From positions 1 to 20,941 of IMG/VR virus record IMGVR_UViG_3300040960_000264: a stretch of DNA of 20,941 nt; one strand, written 5' to 3'. This document shows positions 6,723 to 14,027 of the stretch, piece after piece (position 1 is the stretch's first letter; the number at the start of each line of letters is the position of its first letter). The notes under the pieces were generated by a model. That model saw nothing but the letters and a program-made list of their open reading frames with translations, searched no databases and was not told the origin of the DNA. The stretch is from a virus. The position numbers were made by a program, and so were the translations under genes.

Positions 6723-7083
6723 ATCAGACTTGGAAGCTTGGGAATATTACAACGAAGCTTTCAAGGAACGTATGACTATGGATCAGTATCAAAGAGCAGC
6801 ATCTAAGACTGCTATCTATAACAGCACCCATAGCATACTTTACCCTGCCCTTGGCCTAGCAGGTGAGGCAGGTGAAGTCGCAAACAAAGTCAAGAAGATG
6901 ATTCGTGACAACAACTTTGATCGACAAGGTATTGCTGCAGAGATCGGTGACGTGCTGTGGTATCTAGCCGCACTGTCCCGTGACCTTAACATTGACTTGC
7001 ATGACATCGCTTTTCAAAATCTAGAGAAACTCTACGGTCGTAAAGCACGAGGTACACTATCAGGCTCAGGAGACAACAGATGA
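6712..7083 (+). CDS. MazG-like nucleotide pyrophosphohydrolase
   Basis: This 123-aa all-alpha NTP-PPase of the MazG superfamily hydrolyses (d)NTPs to monophosphates and pyrophosphate. The metal-binding signature is complete: E52-x2-E55 (GLAGEAGEVANKVKK) and E77-x2-D80 (EIGDVLWYLA). The domain seems to start near M21, leaving a 20-residue N-terminal extension. ATG 6712 has GAGG 6 nt upstream. In phages such enzymes are thought to clean the dNTP pool or alter nucleotide signalling; here it sits with ThyX, RNR and DUF3310, favouring a dNTP-pool role. Its stop overlaps the next small gene as ATGA. Confidence 0.88.
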   Translation: MLNESDLEAWEYYNEAFKERMTMDQYQRAASKTAIYNSTHSILYPALGLAGEAGEVANKVKKMIRDNNFDRQGIAAEIGDVLWYLAALSRDLNIDLHDIAFQNLEKLYGRKARGTLSGSGDNR

Positions 7084-7232
7084 AGATTAGGCGTTTTTAC
7101 TTTACGAAAGAAAGTGAATGGTCTCGAAATGTCCGTAGAGATGACAAGGATGGGCCTTGGTGTCGTTATGAAGATGTAGAGAAACTACTGGAACGCATCG
7201 AAGAACTGGAAAAAGGAAAAACAGATGAATAA
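7080..7232 (+). CDS. 50-aa unknown protein with C-terminal helix
   Basis: This small gene bridges MazG and the ribonucleotide reductase. ATG 7080 overlaps the MazG stop (ATGA), has AGGAG at 7068-7072, and ends at TAA 7232, overlapping the RNR start by 8 nt. The product is basic and aromatic at the N-terminus (MKIRRFYFTKESEWSR) and ends in a charged amphipathic helix, YEDVEKLLERIEELEK, that could form a short coiled coil. The function is unknown. Confidence 0.68.
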   Translation: MKIRRFYFTKESEWSRNVRRDDKDGPWCRYEDVEKLLERIEELEKGKTDE

Positions 7233-9171
7233 CTATTTACCAACAGACTACCAGTCATTCATTCACAAGTCACGCTATGCTAAATACTTTGATGGTAAGG
7301 GACGTGAGAACTGGGACGAAACTGTCTACAGATACGTCTATGAAGTAGTCTACAAAGCTTTACCCAACAATGATTTTGACGGACCTGTAAGCAAGGAAGT
7401 TTATGAGTTTGATTGGGGTGCTGTTGAAAAAGAAATACACGATGCTATCTTGAACCTAGAGATCATGCCATCTATGAGAGCTATGATGACTGCTGGTCCT
7501 GCACTAGAACGTGACAATACAGCAGGGTACAACTGCTCGTACCTACCAGTAGATGACCCCAAGTCTTTTGATGAAGCCATGTTCATCCTTCTGTGTGGCA
7601 CTGGTGTTGGCTTCTCTGTAGAACGTCAGTACATCAGCAAACTTCCAGAAGTACCAGAGTTGTTCGAGAGTGACACCACAATCGTTGTGAAGGACAGCAA
7701 AGAAGGTTGGGCTAAGGCATTCCGTCAACTACTTGCACTTTTATGGGCTGGTGAGATCCCTCAGTGGGATGTCTCAAAGGTTCGTCCTGCAGGTGCAAGA
7801 CTTAAAACATTTGGCGGCAGAGCATCAGGCCCAGCGCCTTTGGTTGAGTTGTTTAACTTTGCTGTGTCTACATTTAAGAATGCACAAGGACGTAAGCTAA
7901 GTTCTATTGAATGCCATGACCTAATGTGCTTCATTGGTCAGATCGTTGTGGTAGGTGGTGTACGTCGATCAGCAATGATTTCCCTATCTAATCTAAGTGA
8001 TGACCGTATGCGTCACGCTAAGTCTGGTCAGTGGTGGGAAACAGCAGCACACCGTGCACTAGCTAATAACTCTGTATCTTATACAGAGAAGCCTGACGTA
8101 GAGACATTCATGCGTGAGTGGACAGCTTTGGTTGAATCCAAGTCAGGAGAACGAGGAGTATTTAATCGTGAAGCATCTAAGAAACAAGCTGCAAAATATG
8201 GTAGACGGGATAGTGATTACGACTTCGGTACAAATCCTTGCAGTGAGATCATCCTTCGCCCATATCAGTTCTGTAATCTTACCGAGTGTGTCGTACGTGC
8301 TACAGACACTATCGACGACTTGGAAAGAAAGGTCCGTCTGGCAACAATTCTGGGAACTATCCAATCCACATACACAAAGTTTCCATATCTGCGAAAGGTG
8401 TGGAGAGACAACACTGAAGCCGAACGACTGCTTGGTGTGTCACTCACGGGGATAATGGATAACCCATTACTAACTGCAAAGAACAAGGGACTCAATGAAA
8501 CACTTGCTCATCTTCGCCAAGTGGCTGTTAATACTAATGCTGAGTGGGCTGATCGTCTTGGTATCCCTGTATCTGCTGCTATCACATGCGTTAAGCCAAG
8601 CGGCACTGTCTCTCAGCTTGTTGATTCAGCATCTGGTATCCATGCTCGCCACTCACGGTTTTACATTAGGACTGTTAGAGGGGACAACAAAGATCCTCTT
8701 ACTCAGTTCATGATTGATCAGGGTATTCCTCATGAGCCATGTGTGTTTAAGGGTGACACTACTACAGTGTTTAGCTTCCCTCAGAAGTCACCTAACAAAG
8801 CTGTGACTCGTAACGACATGTCAGCTATCGAACAGTTAGAGATGTGGTTGGCTTATCAACGTAATTGGTGTGAGCATAAACCATCGGTGACTATCTCAGT
8901 CCGTGACTCTGAATGGTTAGATGTAGGTGCCTTTGTGTACAAACACTTTGATGAGATGTCTGGTGTGTCCTTCTTACCACACTCTGATCATACCTACCAA
9001 CAAGCACCATATCAAGATTGTAGTGAACGTGAATACAAAGAACTTCTAAAGTTGATGCCAAAAGCTATTGACTGGTCAAAGCTTTCAGAGTATGAACAAG
9101 AGGACAACACTGTGGCAATGCAAACTATGGCTTGCTCTGGTGACTCATGCGAAATCGTAGACCTAGTGTAG
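7225..9171 (+). CDS. Adenosylcobalamin-dependent (class II, monomeric) ribonucleotide reductase
   Basis: Reduces ribonucleoside triphosphates to dNTPs using a cobalamin-generated thiyl radical. The pattern matches the monomeric Lactobacillus leichmannii type. C104 (TAGYNCSY) and C350 would be the redox pair (C119/C419 there). C339 in NPCSE is the thiyl cysteine with E341 two residues on (C408/E410). C350 lies exactly 11 residues after C339. The C-terminal shuttle pair C637-x4-C642 (ACSGDSCE) has the same spacing as C731/C736. The protein is 648 aa against about 739, with roughly 50 residues less between C104 and C339, so part of an insertion is missing. AAGGA at 7213 serves ATG 7225. A glutaredoxin two genes downstream is a likely reductant. 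Activity depends on host or environmental B12. Confidence 0.93.
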   Translation: MNNYLPTDYQSFIHKSRYAKYFDGKGRENWDETVYRYVYEVVYKALPNNDFDGPVSKEVYEFDWGAVEKEIHDAILNLEIMPSMRAMMTAGPALERDNTAGYNCSYLPVDDPKSFDEAMFILLCGTGVGFSVERQYISKLPEVPELFESDTTIVVKDSKEGWAKAFRQLLALLWAGEIPQWDVSKVRPAGARLKTFGGRASGPAPLVELFNFAVSTFKNAQGRKLSSIECHDLMCFIGQIVVVGGVRRSAMISLSNLSDDRMRHAKSGQWWETAAHRALANNSVSYTEKPDVETFMREWTALVESKSGERGVFNREASKKQAAKYGRRDSDYDFGTNPCSEIILRPYQFCNLTECVVRATDTIDDLERKVRLATILGTIQSTYTKFPYLRKVWRDNTEAERLLGVSLTGIMDNPLLTAKNKGLNETLAHLRQVAVNTNAEWADRLGIPVSAAITCVKPSGTVSQLVDSASGIHARHSRFYIRTVRGDNKDPLTQFMIDQGIPHEPCVFKGDTTTVFSFPQKSPNKAVTRNDMSAIEQLEMWLAYQRNWCEHKPSVTISVRDSEWLDVGAFVYKHFDEMSGVSFLPHSDHTYQQAPYQDCSEREYKELLKLMPKAIDWSKLSEYEQEDNTVAMQTMACSGDSCEIVDLV

Positions 9172-9344
9172 GGTCTACACCTTCACCCTGCGTAAAGATC
9201 TGTCGAATAGAAGATGGATACTGCGCAGGGTGTTTACGAACCGTAGATGAGATACGTGACTGGATGATCATGTCTGACTACGAACAAAAGAAACTGTTGT
9301 ACGAATTGAAATGGAGACAAGATGTACGTAATGATCACTCGTAA
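9147..9344 (+). CDS. DUF1289 cysteine-rich protein
   Basis: This 65-aa protein has the DUF1289 signature: SPCVKICRIEDGYCAGCLRT with C15, C19, C26 and C29, followed by DEIRDWMIMSDYEQKKLL. The four cysteines suggest a bound metal or Fe-S centre. DUF1289 is common in proteobacteria and has no established biochemical function known to me. The ATG at 9147 lies within the RNR gene (25-nt overlap) and has only a weak ribosome binding site, so expression is probably coupled. Its place between the RNR and glutaredoxin genes hints at a redox or RNR-related role, which is inference. Confidence 0.82.
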   Translation: MRNRRPSVGSTPSPCVKICRIEDGYCAGCLRTVDEIRDWMIMSDYEQKKLLYELKWRQDVRNDHS

Positions 9345-9573
9345 CCAATGTAACTTTTGTGATCAAGCCAAGGCTTTGTTGAAAGGAGCTAACTTACAAT
9401 ACACCGAATATAATATCCAATCTAAATCTAGTTCGTGGTTGCTTTACCTTTTAAAACGTTCTAGTATTACCACAGTACCTCAGATCTTTAGCCCTTTAGG
9501 CTCTCACATTGGTGGGTACACAGAATTAAAGGAGTACCTAGAACATGGGCAAACCAGTCAGAAAAGCGTTTAA
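9322..9573 (+). CDS. Glutaredoxin/NrdH-like redoxin
   Basis: This 83-aa thioredoxin-fold redoxin has active site C10-N-F-C13, the cis-proline motif T51-V52-P53 and the GGY motif (64-66). Length and motifs match bacterial and phage glutaredoxins. It probably supplies electrons to the C-terminal cysteine pair of the RNR encoded just upstream. It overlaps DUF1289 by 23 nt and the next gene by 29 nt. ATG 9322 follows GGAGA; ATG 9331 (M4) is an alternative start. Whether it uses glutathione or thioredoxin reductase cannot be told from sequence. Confidence 0.88.
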   Translation: MYVMITRNQCNFCDQAKALLKGANLQYTEYNIQSKSSSWLLYLLKRSSITTVPQIFSPLGSHIGGYTELKEYLEHGQTSQKSV

Positions 9574-9994
9574 TAGAGCACTATATGAGGCATACGATTC
9601 ACAAGCTAAAGATGCTTTGACAGAGTACCTCACTAAGAAGGGACATGTGTTAGTCAACACTGAAGAAAACTACCACGTAGATGTTGTCTCTCAGAAGCAT
9701 GGCTACACTTACTTTAATGAGGCTGAGGTAAAGGTAGCTTGGGATGGTGACTGGCCTACACACTGGAGAGAGATACGTATTCCAGAACGTAAGCAACGTC
9801 TACTTGATAAGTACCAAGGTGAGAATGGAGTTCTTAACTTCTACGTCTTTCGTAAAGACCTTAAACAAGCTTGGCGTATCAGAGACTTCTTGTTGACTCA
9901 AGAGAGTCTTGGTGAAGCAAAGGGTAGGTACATCAGACCAGGTGAGTTGTTCTTTCACATTCCATATACAGAAGCGGAGCTGATTATACTATGA
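9545..9994 (+). CDS. Unknown protein, possible PD-(D/E)XK-like fold
   Basis: This 149-aa protein belongs to a type of hypothetical protein I associate with marine phages. H44-V-D46-V-V followed by N58-E59-A60-E61-V62-K63 resembles the D...ExK core of PD-(D/E)XK nucleases, with a downstream basic helix IPERKQRLLDKY (79-90) where such folds place a helix. The C-terminus carries FRKDLKQAWRIRDF. The start at 9545 overlaps the glutaredoxin gene by 29 nt; its stop overlaps the DUF3310 start (ATGA). The nuclease idea rests on motif spacing only; it could instead be an inactive relative or an unrelated fold. Confidence 0.7.
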   Translation: MGKPVRKAFNRALYEAYDSQAKDALTEYLTKKGHVLVNTEENYHVDVVSQKHGYTYFNEAEVKVAWDGDWPTHWREIRIPERKQRLLDKYQGENGVLNFYVFRKDLKQAWRIRDFLLTQESLGEAKGRYIRPGELFFHIPYTEAELIIL

Positions 9995-10212
9995 CAGATA
10001 ACGTAAACAAACCCCCTCACTATGGTCAGGGTAACATTGAATGTATTGATTACATCAAAGATATCTTGACAGACGAGGAACTTATCGGTTATTATCGGGG
10101 CAACGTTGCGAAGTACTTGCACCGTTGGCGTTACAAAAATGGTCTAGAGGATTTGAAGAAAGCAAGATGGTACCTAGAAGCACTTATAATACAGCAGCAA
10201 AACAAAAGATAA
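9991..10212 (+). CDS. DUF3310 protein (often annotated nucleotide kinase)
   Basis: This 73-aa protein matches DUF3310 along its length: NKPPHYGQGNIECIDYI, then GNVAKYLHRWRYKNGLEDLK and KARWYLEALI. The domain is found in many phages, including within T7 gp1.7, a nucleotide kinase that phosphorylates dTMP and dGMP. Whether the isolated domain has kinase activity is uncertain. It starts at an ATGA overlap with the upstream gene and is consistent with the dNTP-supply cluster (ThyX, MazG, RNR). Confidence 0.85.
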   Translation: MTDNVNKPPHYGQGNIECIDYIKDILTDEELIGYYRGNVAKYLHRWRYKNGLEDLKKARWYLEALIIQQQNKR

Positions 10213-10397
10213 AACCTTTTAACGAAGGTTATCAATCCTTCCTTGAAGGTAACTTGGATAATCCCTACCAAGTTAATACAAAAGATAATAGGGATTGGGA
10301 GATGGGTTTTAACAAAGCCTATTTCAAAAACAAGGAGCTAGTAGTTGAAAGAGAGCTTAGAGAAAGAAGCAAAAAAGTTTACTCAGCAAAAGCGTAA
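10167..10397 (+). CDS. Small Rmf/CrpP-like protein
   Basis: This is a 76-aa protein if started at ATG 10167; an earlier in-frame ATG at 10125 lies deeper inside DUF3310 with no ribosome binding site. The core reads FNEGYQSFLEGN ... NPYQ ... WEMGFNKAY. This fits the general pattern of the ribosome modulation factor/CrpP superfamily: G-x-x-A/S-F-x-x-G, N-P-Y, then W-x-x-G-F/W-x-x-A. Members bind ribosomes (Rmf), and plasmid CrpP has been linked to quinolone resistance; phage versions are uncharacterised. The C-terminus is a charged helix. It overlaps both neighbours in a coupled chain. Confidence 0.6.
   Translation: MVPRSTYNTAAKQKIKPFNEGYQSFLEGNLDNPYQVNTKDNRDWEMGFNKAYFKNKELVVERELRERSKKVYSAKA
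10332..10337 (+). promoter_or_regulatory. RBS that sets a TTG start
   Basis: AAGGAG lies 7 nt before TTG 10345, inside the 3' end of the upstream gene. No ATG or GTG in the same frame is better placed, so TTG is the likely start of the last plus-strand gene. Confidence 0.65.
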
Positions 10398-10551
10398 AGC
10401 TCCTACAACAAAAAGCCTGACTGCAAGAATCTACTTGGCGGGTCAGGCTCTAACTGGTTTGTTGGCAGGGGCAAGGCCGAGTAATGATATGCGGGAAATA
10501 AAACGGCAAGCGTATGATTGGGCAGATTATATGCTAGATGATGATACATAA
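10345..10551 (+). CDS. Small unknown protein, last gene of the plus-strand block
   Basis: This 68-aa protein starts with TTG after a strong AAGGAG. The N-terminus is very basic (KEAKKFTQQKRKAP). The C-terminal part, IYLAGQALTGLLAG followed by AYDWADYMLDD, matches the two-helix pattern of a widespread small phage protein whose function I do not know. Its stop codon sits against the bidirectional terminator shared with the minus-strand block. Confidence 0.68.
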   Translation: MKESLEKEAKKFTQQKRKAPTTKSLTARIYLAGQALTGLLAGARPSNDMREIKRQAYDWADYMLDDDT

Positions 10552-10552
10552 A

Positions 10553-10577
10553 AAGAGGGGGCTTGATGCCCCCTTTT
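10553..10577. terminator. Bidirectional intrinsic terminator between convergent blocks
   Basis: GGGGGC (10557-10562), loop TTGAT and GCCCCC (10568-10573) form the core stem, extended by A/T pairs outside (10553-10556 with 10574-10577). Reading plus, the stem is followed by TTTTATTTT; reading minus, by TCTTTTTA. It ends both the replication block and the virion block. Confidence 0.9.
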
Positions 10578-10580
10578 ATT

Positions 10581-13500
10581 TTACCTACCGTATTGTCTAG
10601 CTCCAACCTCCGCAGGAACCTTGAGCAGTTCTATCTGCTCTACTGTAGAGAGATATTCTTTGAGGACATACAGTTCTCCCCTGGTCATATCCCCAATCTC
10701 ACCATCGAAGTTCAGCTCTTCAATAGCTTCATCAAGTTTTTTGTTGTTGTACTTACCTGCCAGTTCATATTGAAGGTCGATGGTATCAAGTGGTCCTGAG
10801 TATTGTAAGTATAAGAAGTTCTTAGCTAACTCTTGAGCTTCAGGTAGTATCTCTTTTTTCCAATACAGTCTTTGCCTATCCAGCGGCATATTTCTAAATG
10901 CCTTGCTGTCCATTAAGGCTGAAGCTTTTGCTTCGATAACATCAAACAAAATACCATTATATTCGTTAGCAGCTTCAGGAGCTTTTGTTCTGACTTGTCT
11001 AGCAGCATTGATATCAAACTGTTCGTAACCTAACATATTCATAACACGCTGGGTATCAGTAAGCCTGATAGACCTTACACCTAATGACTTTGTAGATGTA
11101 ATATCAGCTTCTCCTGTTGCTGCTTGCTTAAGTGTTTCACCGACTGGTTCACCAGTAAACAGTGGAATAATATTGTCAATATAACGAACAGAGTCATTGT
11201 AGAATTTGTTTCCTTGATAACGATCAATAGGTCTAGCTTGTTCACCTCTAGCAATACCAGCTAGTGTGTTTACAGGTTCAATAAAACGTGTACCTGCAGA
11301 GATTACCTGTGAACCCACACCACCAAAAGATTTGCCAAAAGATCTCCACATTTCTTTCATATCACCCTGAAGCATGTAGAAACCAATACCTGCAACATCT
11401 TGTTGAGTTTGATCTAGATTTCTAAGTACACCTTCAAGTGTAAAGTCTCTAGCTACTTGGGCAAGAAGTTCTGCAGGAACTTCCTCTCCATCCATCCAAT
11501 AAGATGCTATTCTTGCAGCAGCTTTAAATGCTGATACTGGGTAATCATACTGACGTGTAACAACTTCACCACCAATAGACTCTTGATAGAGACCTAGCCC
11601 TGCCTTACGGTTTTCACTTTCTTGCATGACCAATGTAGAAGTAAGACTCCAAGATACTGCAGCTTTAGTAAACAACTCACCATAGCTTTTGTTACTGTAC
11701 TTACCCGCAGCTTTACCTGCCATAGAAAAGCCAATTGATTGTAATCCAAAATCTACAGTGTTGTTAAAGAATCTACCAAAAGGAATAAGCAGACCAACAC
11801 CAGGGATGTTTCTAGCATCCTCGATAACTGCGGCAACTTCACCAACAAGTCCTGGCCCTTTGTAAGATTTACTAAAGATAGATTCTAAAGTTTTATCTAC
11901 AGCCTTGGCCTCTATCTCAGCATACTCTTTCGTAGCCATAAACTTTGCAGCATCTTCCCAGTTGTAAAACTCTGACCAACCTTTTCCAGTTACTAGTCTA
12001 AGTTCTTTATCCATCTGAAAGATAAACTCTTGAGACTTGGTAAAACTGTCCTGTGCCTTAACGAAAGATAGTGTTTGAATAAAGTCTACTGCATCATCTG
12101 TAGCCACACCTAGAAGTTTTTGATTGGGAGTAAACTTACCATCTGTTACAAGTTTAGTAACGTTATCAATACCCCCAGGCAATGTAGTTGCCAGTGTTTG
12201 CAATGCTTCTGTATTACGTGTAAGTGCAGATTCAAATGCAGCATGAGTCATATCAGGATCAAGTAACAGTCTCATACGAAATGCATTAGACTCAAAAAGT
12301 GCTCTAGCAATTCTATAAGACTTTTCTCCAGCCTTTTCCATACCAATAGCTTTAGCTAGTGTACCTCTACCTGCATGTAGAGTCATCAGTGCTATATCAG
12401 ATACAGTATTGATACCCGCATTAGCACCCCAACCAATCATGTTAAGTGCACTGGTTGATGGGTTAGATACAAGTAACCTGATCAATCTGTTTTGGTTGTT
12501 ACGAATAAAGTCTGGTAACTTGTCTGAAAGACTGGAGGCAAAAGGGTCTTTAGGTTTATTTAAAAGTCCTAAGTCCAGTGCTTCGTTAATCATTTGTGCA
12601 ATCTCAAAGTCTTTAGCAGAAAGACCGTTAAGTTTCGAACCTTGTGATGCAGCATTAAGTACTCTAGCAGCACCATTCATTTTAGCTGCAAAAGTGTTTG
12701 CAAAATCTTCAACAGTTAAAGTCTTAGCTTGTTTTAACTTATTACCTGTAGACTTCTCAAAGGCTTTGATAAACTGCTTAATCTCTGCTGGGTCTGACTG
12801 CTTGATTAAATCAGCTATCCAGTTGCTATATAGATCGCCATCACCACGTTTAGTATATCTTAACCCACGTTCTTGGGCAATCTGAGCCAGACCCTTTAGT
12901 ACAACATTACCCTCATCATCAACGTGACCTAGCAACAAGTCAACAAAGAAGTCAGTGTCTAGATCTTTAAGTTCTACACCACCCTTAACTTTGTTCTTCC
13001 AACTGCCAGTCTTTGGTACAAGAGCATTTGTGTATTCTTCAATAGACTTAGCAAGATCAACCAGCATATTCTCAGCACTTGGTTCTTTTACAGTAACAGA
13101 AGGTGCAGCAACATCAGAGCTACCACGAAGTACAACTTTACCTGCTTGAACTGCACCAATGGCAGTAGCACCTAGAGCTGCAATACCCATTGCAAACTTG
13201 TCGTAGTCATCACGTACACCCAGCTCGATTAGTCCGTCTTGGTACAGGTACTCCATACCAACACTGACAGCAGCTTCAATGCTTGTAACTGTAGCGATCT
13301 CAGCAAGAGCACCTTTTTGTGCTAGACGCTTGAGACCCTTAGATGATAGTAGTTGGGCTGAGTAGTTCTTGATCTGGTTACTCGTAGTTTTGCCAGCCTC
13401 GTCTACAGCTTTTATAAAAACTCTTTTGCCAGTTTTAGATACCTCTTTTGCACTAGCACCTGCTGCTTGCTTCTTAGCCATCTCACGTAGTGCTACTTTC

Positions 13501-14027
13501 TTAGCACCCTGAGTTCCTACACGAACAGCACCACCACCGATAAACTTACCGATAAGACCTCCAGCTAAGTTGATTGGGTCTAGCAGTGCCGTACGAACAT
13601 AGTCACCAGTACCTCTAACCTTTTCACCCAGTGTAGTCTCTTTTGAGTATAGCCCTGCCATGTTCTCAAAGAGAGCTGCAGCAGCGGCTGCATTAGCAAT
13701 CTTATCCTGGTCGTCTTTAATGTCGTTAAGGTAGTCCATCTCAGATAAACCACGTACCGTGTTACCTGCAGATACACCACGACGATTGTCTAGGAAATCA
13801 TCTACAATCTTCTCACGACTAAGACCCTCTACAGACTGCAGTCCATAGCGGTCGAGCATATAGTTGTTGATGATGTTAAACATACGATCATCTTCAACCA
13901 TCTCATTTTCTGTATAAGTTCCTGGCTCAGGTAGAGCTGGTTGCTGTACAGATGATGTATCAAATTGATCAAAGAAGTTACCTGTCGGTTCTTCCTGTGG
14001 ATCGAATTGATCAAAAAAGTTTGTCAT
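10581..14027 (-). CDS. Large internal virion (ejection) protein
   Basis: This 1148-aa protein is the last gene of the minus-strand block, in the place and size class of the large inner-core/ejection proteins of podoviruses (T7 gp16 is 1318 aa). The N-terminus carries the motif NFFDQFD twice (residues 3-9 and 17-23). The rest is mostly helical and rich in Ala and Lys, with glycine/hydrophobic stretches (for example LINLAGGLIGKFIGGG-like near 150-170 and FAMGIAALGATAIGAVQAG near 280-300) that could insert in membrane. No transglycosylase motif is seen in it; that activity seems to be in the separate protein at 15483-16331. It starts at a TAATG overlap. Role in DNA ejection is inferred from size, position and composition. 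Confidence 0.75.
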   Translation of the reverse strand: MTNFFDQFDPQEEPTGNFFDQFDTSSVQQPALPEPGTYTENEMVEDDRMFNIINNYMLDRYGLQSVEGLSREKIVDDFLDNRRGVSAGNTVRGLSEMDYLNDIKDDQDKIANAAAAAALFENMAGLYSKETTLGEKVRGTGDYVRTALLDPINLAGGLIGKFIGGGAVRVGTQGAKKVALREMAKKQAAGASAKEVSKTGKRVFIKAVDEAGKTTSNQIKNYSAQLLSSKGLKRLAQKGALAEIATVTSIEAAVSVGMEYLYQDGLIELGVRDDYDKFAMGIAALGATAIGAVQAGKVVLRGSSDVAAPSVTVKEPSAENMLVDLAKSIEEYTNALVPKTGSWKNKVKGGVELKDLDTDFFVDLLLGHVDDEGNVVLKGLAQIAQERGLRYTKRGDGDLYSNWIADLIKQSDPAEIKQFIKAFEKSTGNKLKQAKTLTVEDFANTFAAKMNGAARVLNAASQGSKLNGLSAKDFEIAQMINEALDLGLLNKPKDPFASSLSDKLPDFIRNNQNRLIRLLVSNPSTSALNMIGWGANAGINTVSDIALMTLHAGRGTLAKAIGMEKAGEKSYRIARALFESNAFRMRLLLDPDMTHAAFESALTRNTEALQTLATTLPGGIDNVTKLVTDGKFTPNQKLLGVATDDAVDFIQTLSFVKAQDSFTKSQEFIFQMDKELRLVTGKGWSEFYNWEDAAKFMATKEYAEIEAKAVDKTLESIFSKSYKGPGLVGEVAAVIEDARNIPGVGLLIPFGRFFNNTVDFGLQSIGFSMAGKAAGKYSNKSYGELFTKAAVSWSLTSTLVMQESENRKAGLGLYQESIGGEVVTRQYDYPVSAFKAAARIASYWMDGEEVPAELLAQVARDFTLEGVLRNLDQTQQDVAGIGFYMLQGDMKEMWRSFGKSFGGVGSQVISAGTRFIEPVNTLAGIARGEQARPIDRYQGNKFYNDSVRYIDNIIPLFTGEPVGETLKQAATGEADITSTKSLGVRSIRLTDTQRVMNMLGYEQFDINAARQVRTKAPEAANEYNGILFDVIEAKASALMDSKAFRNMPLDRQRLYWKKEILPEAQELAKNFLYLQYSGPLDTIDLQYELAGKYNNKKLDEAIEELNFDGEIGDMTRGELYVLKEYLSTVEQIELLKVPAEVGARQYGR

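Noticed and set aside
12409-12885. 158-aa plus-strand frame
   Set aside because: It is antisense to the middle of the ejection-protein gene with no ribosome binding site or recognisable motif.
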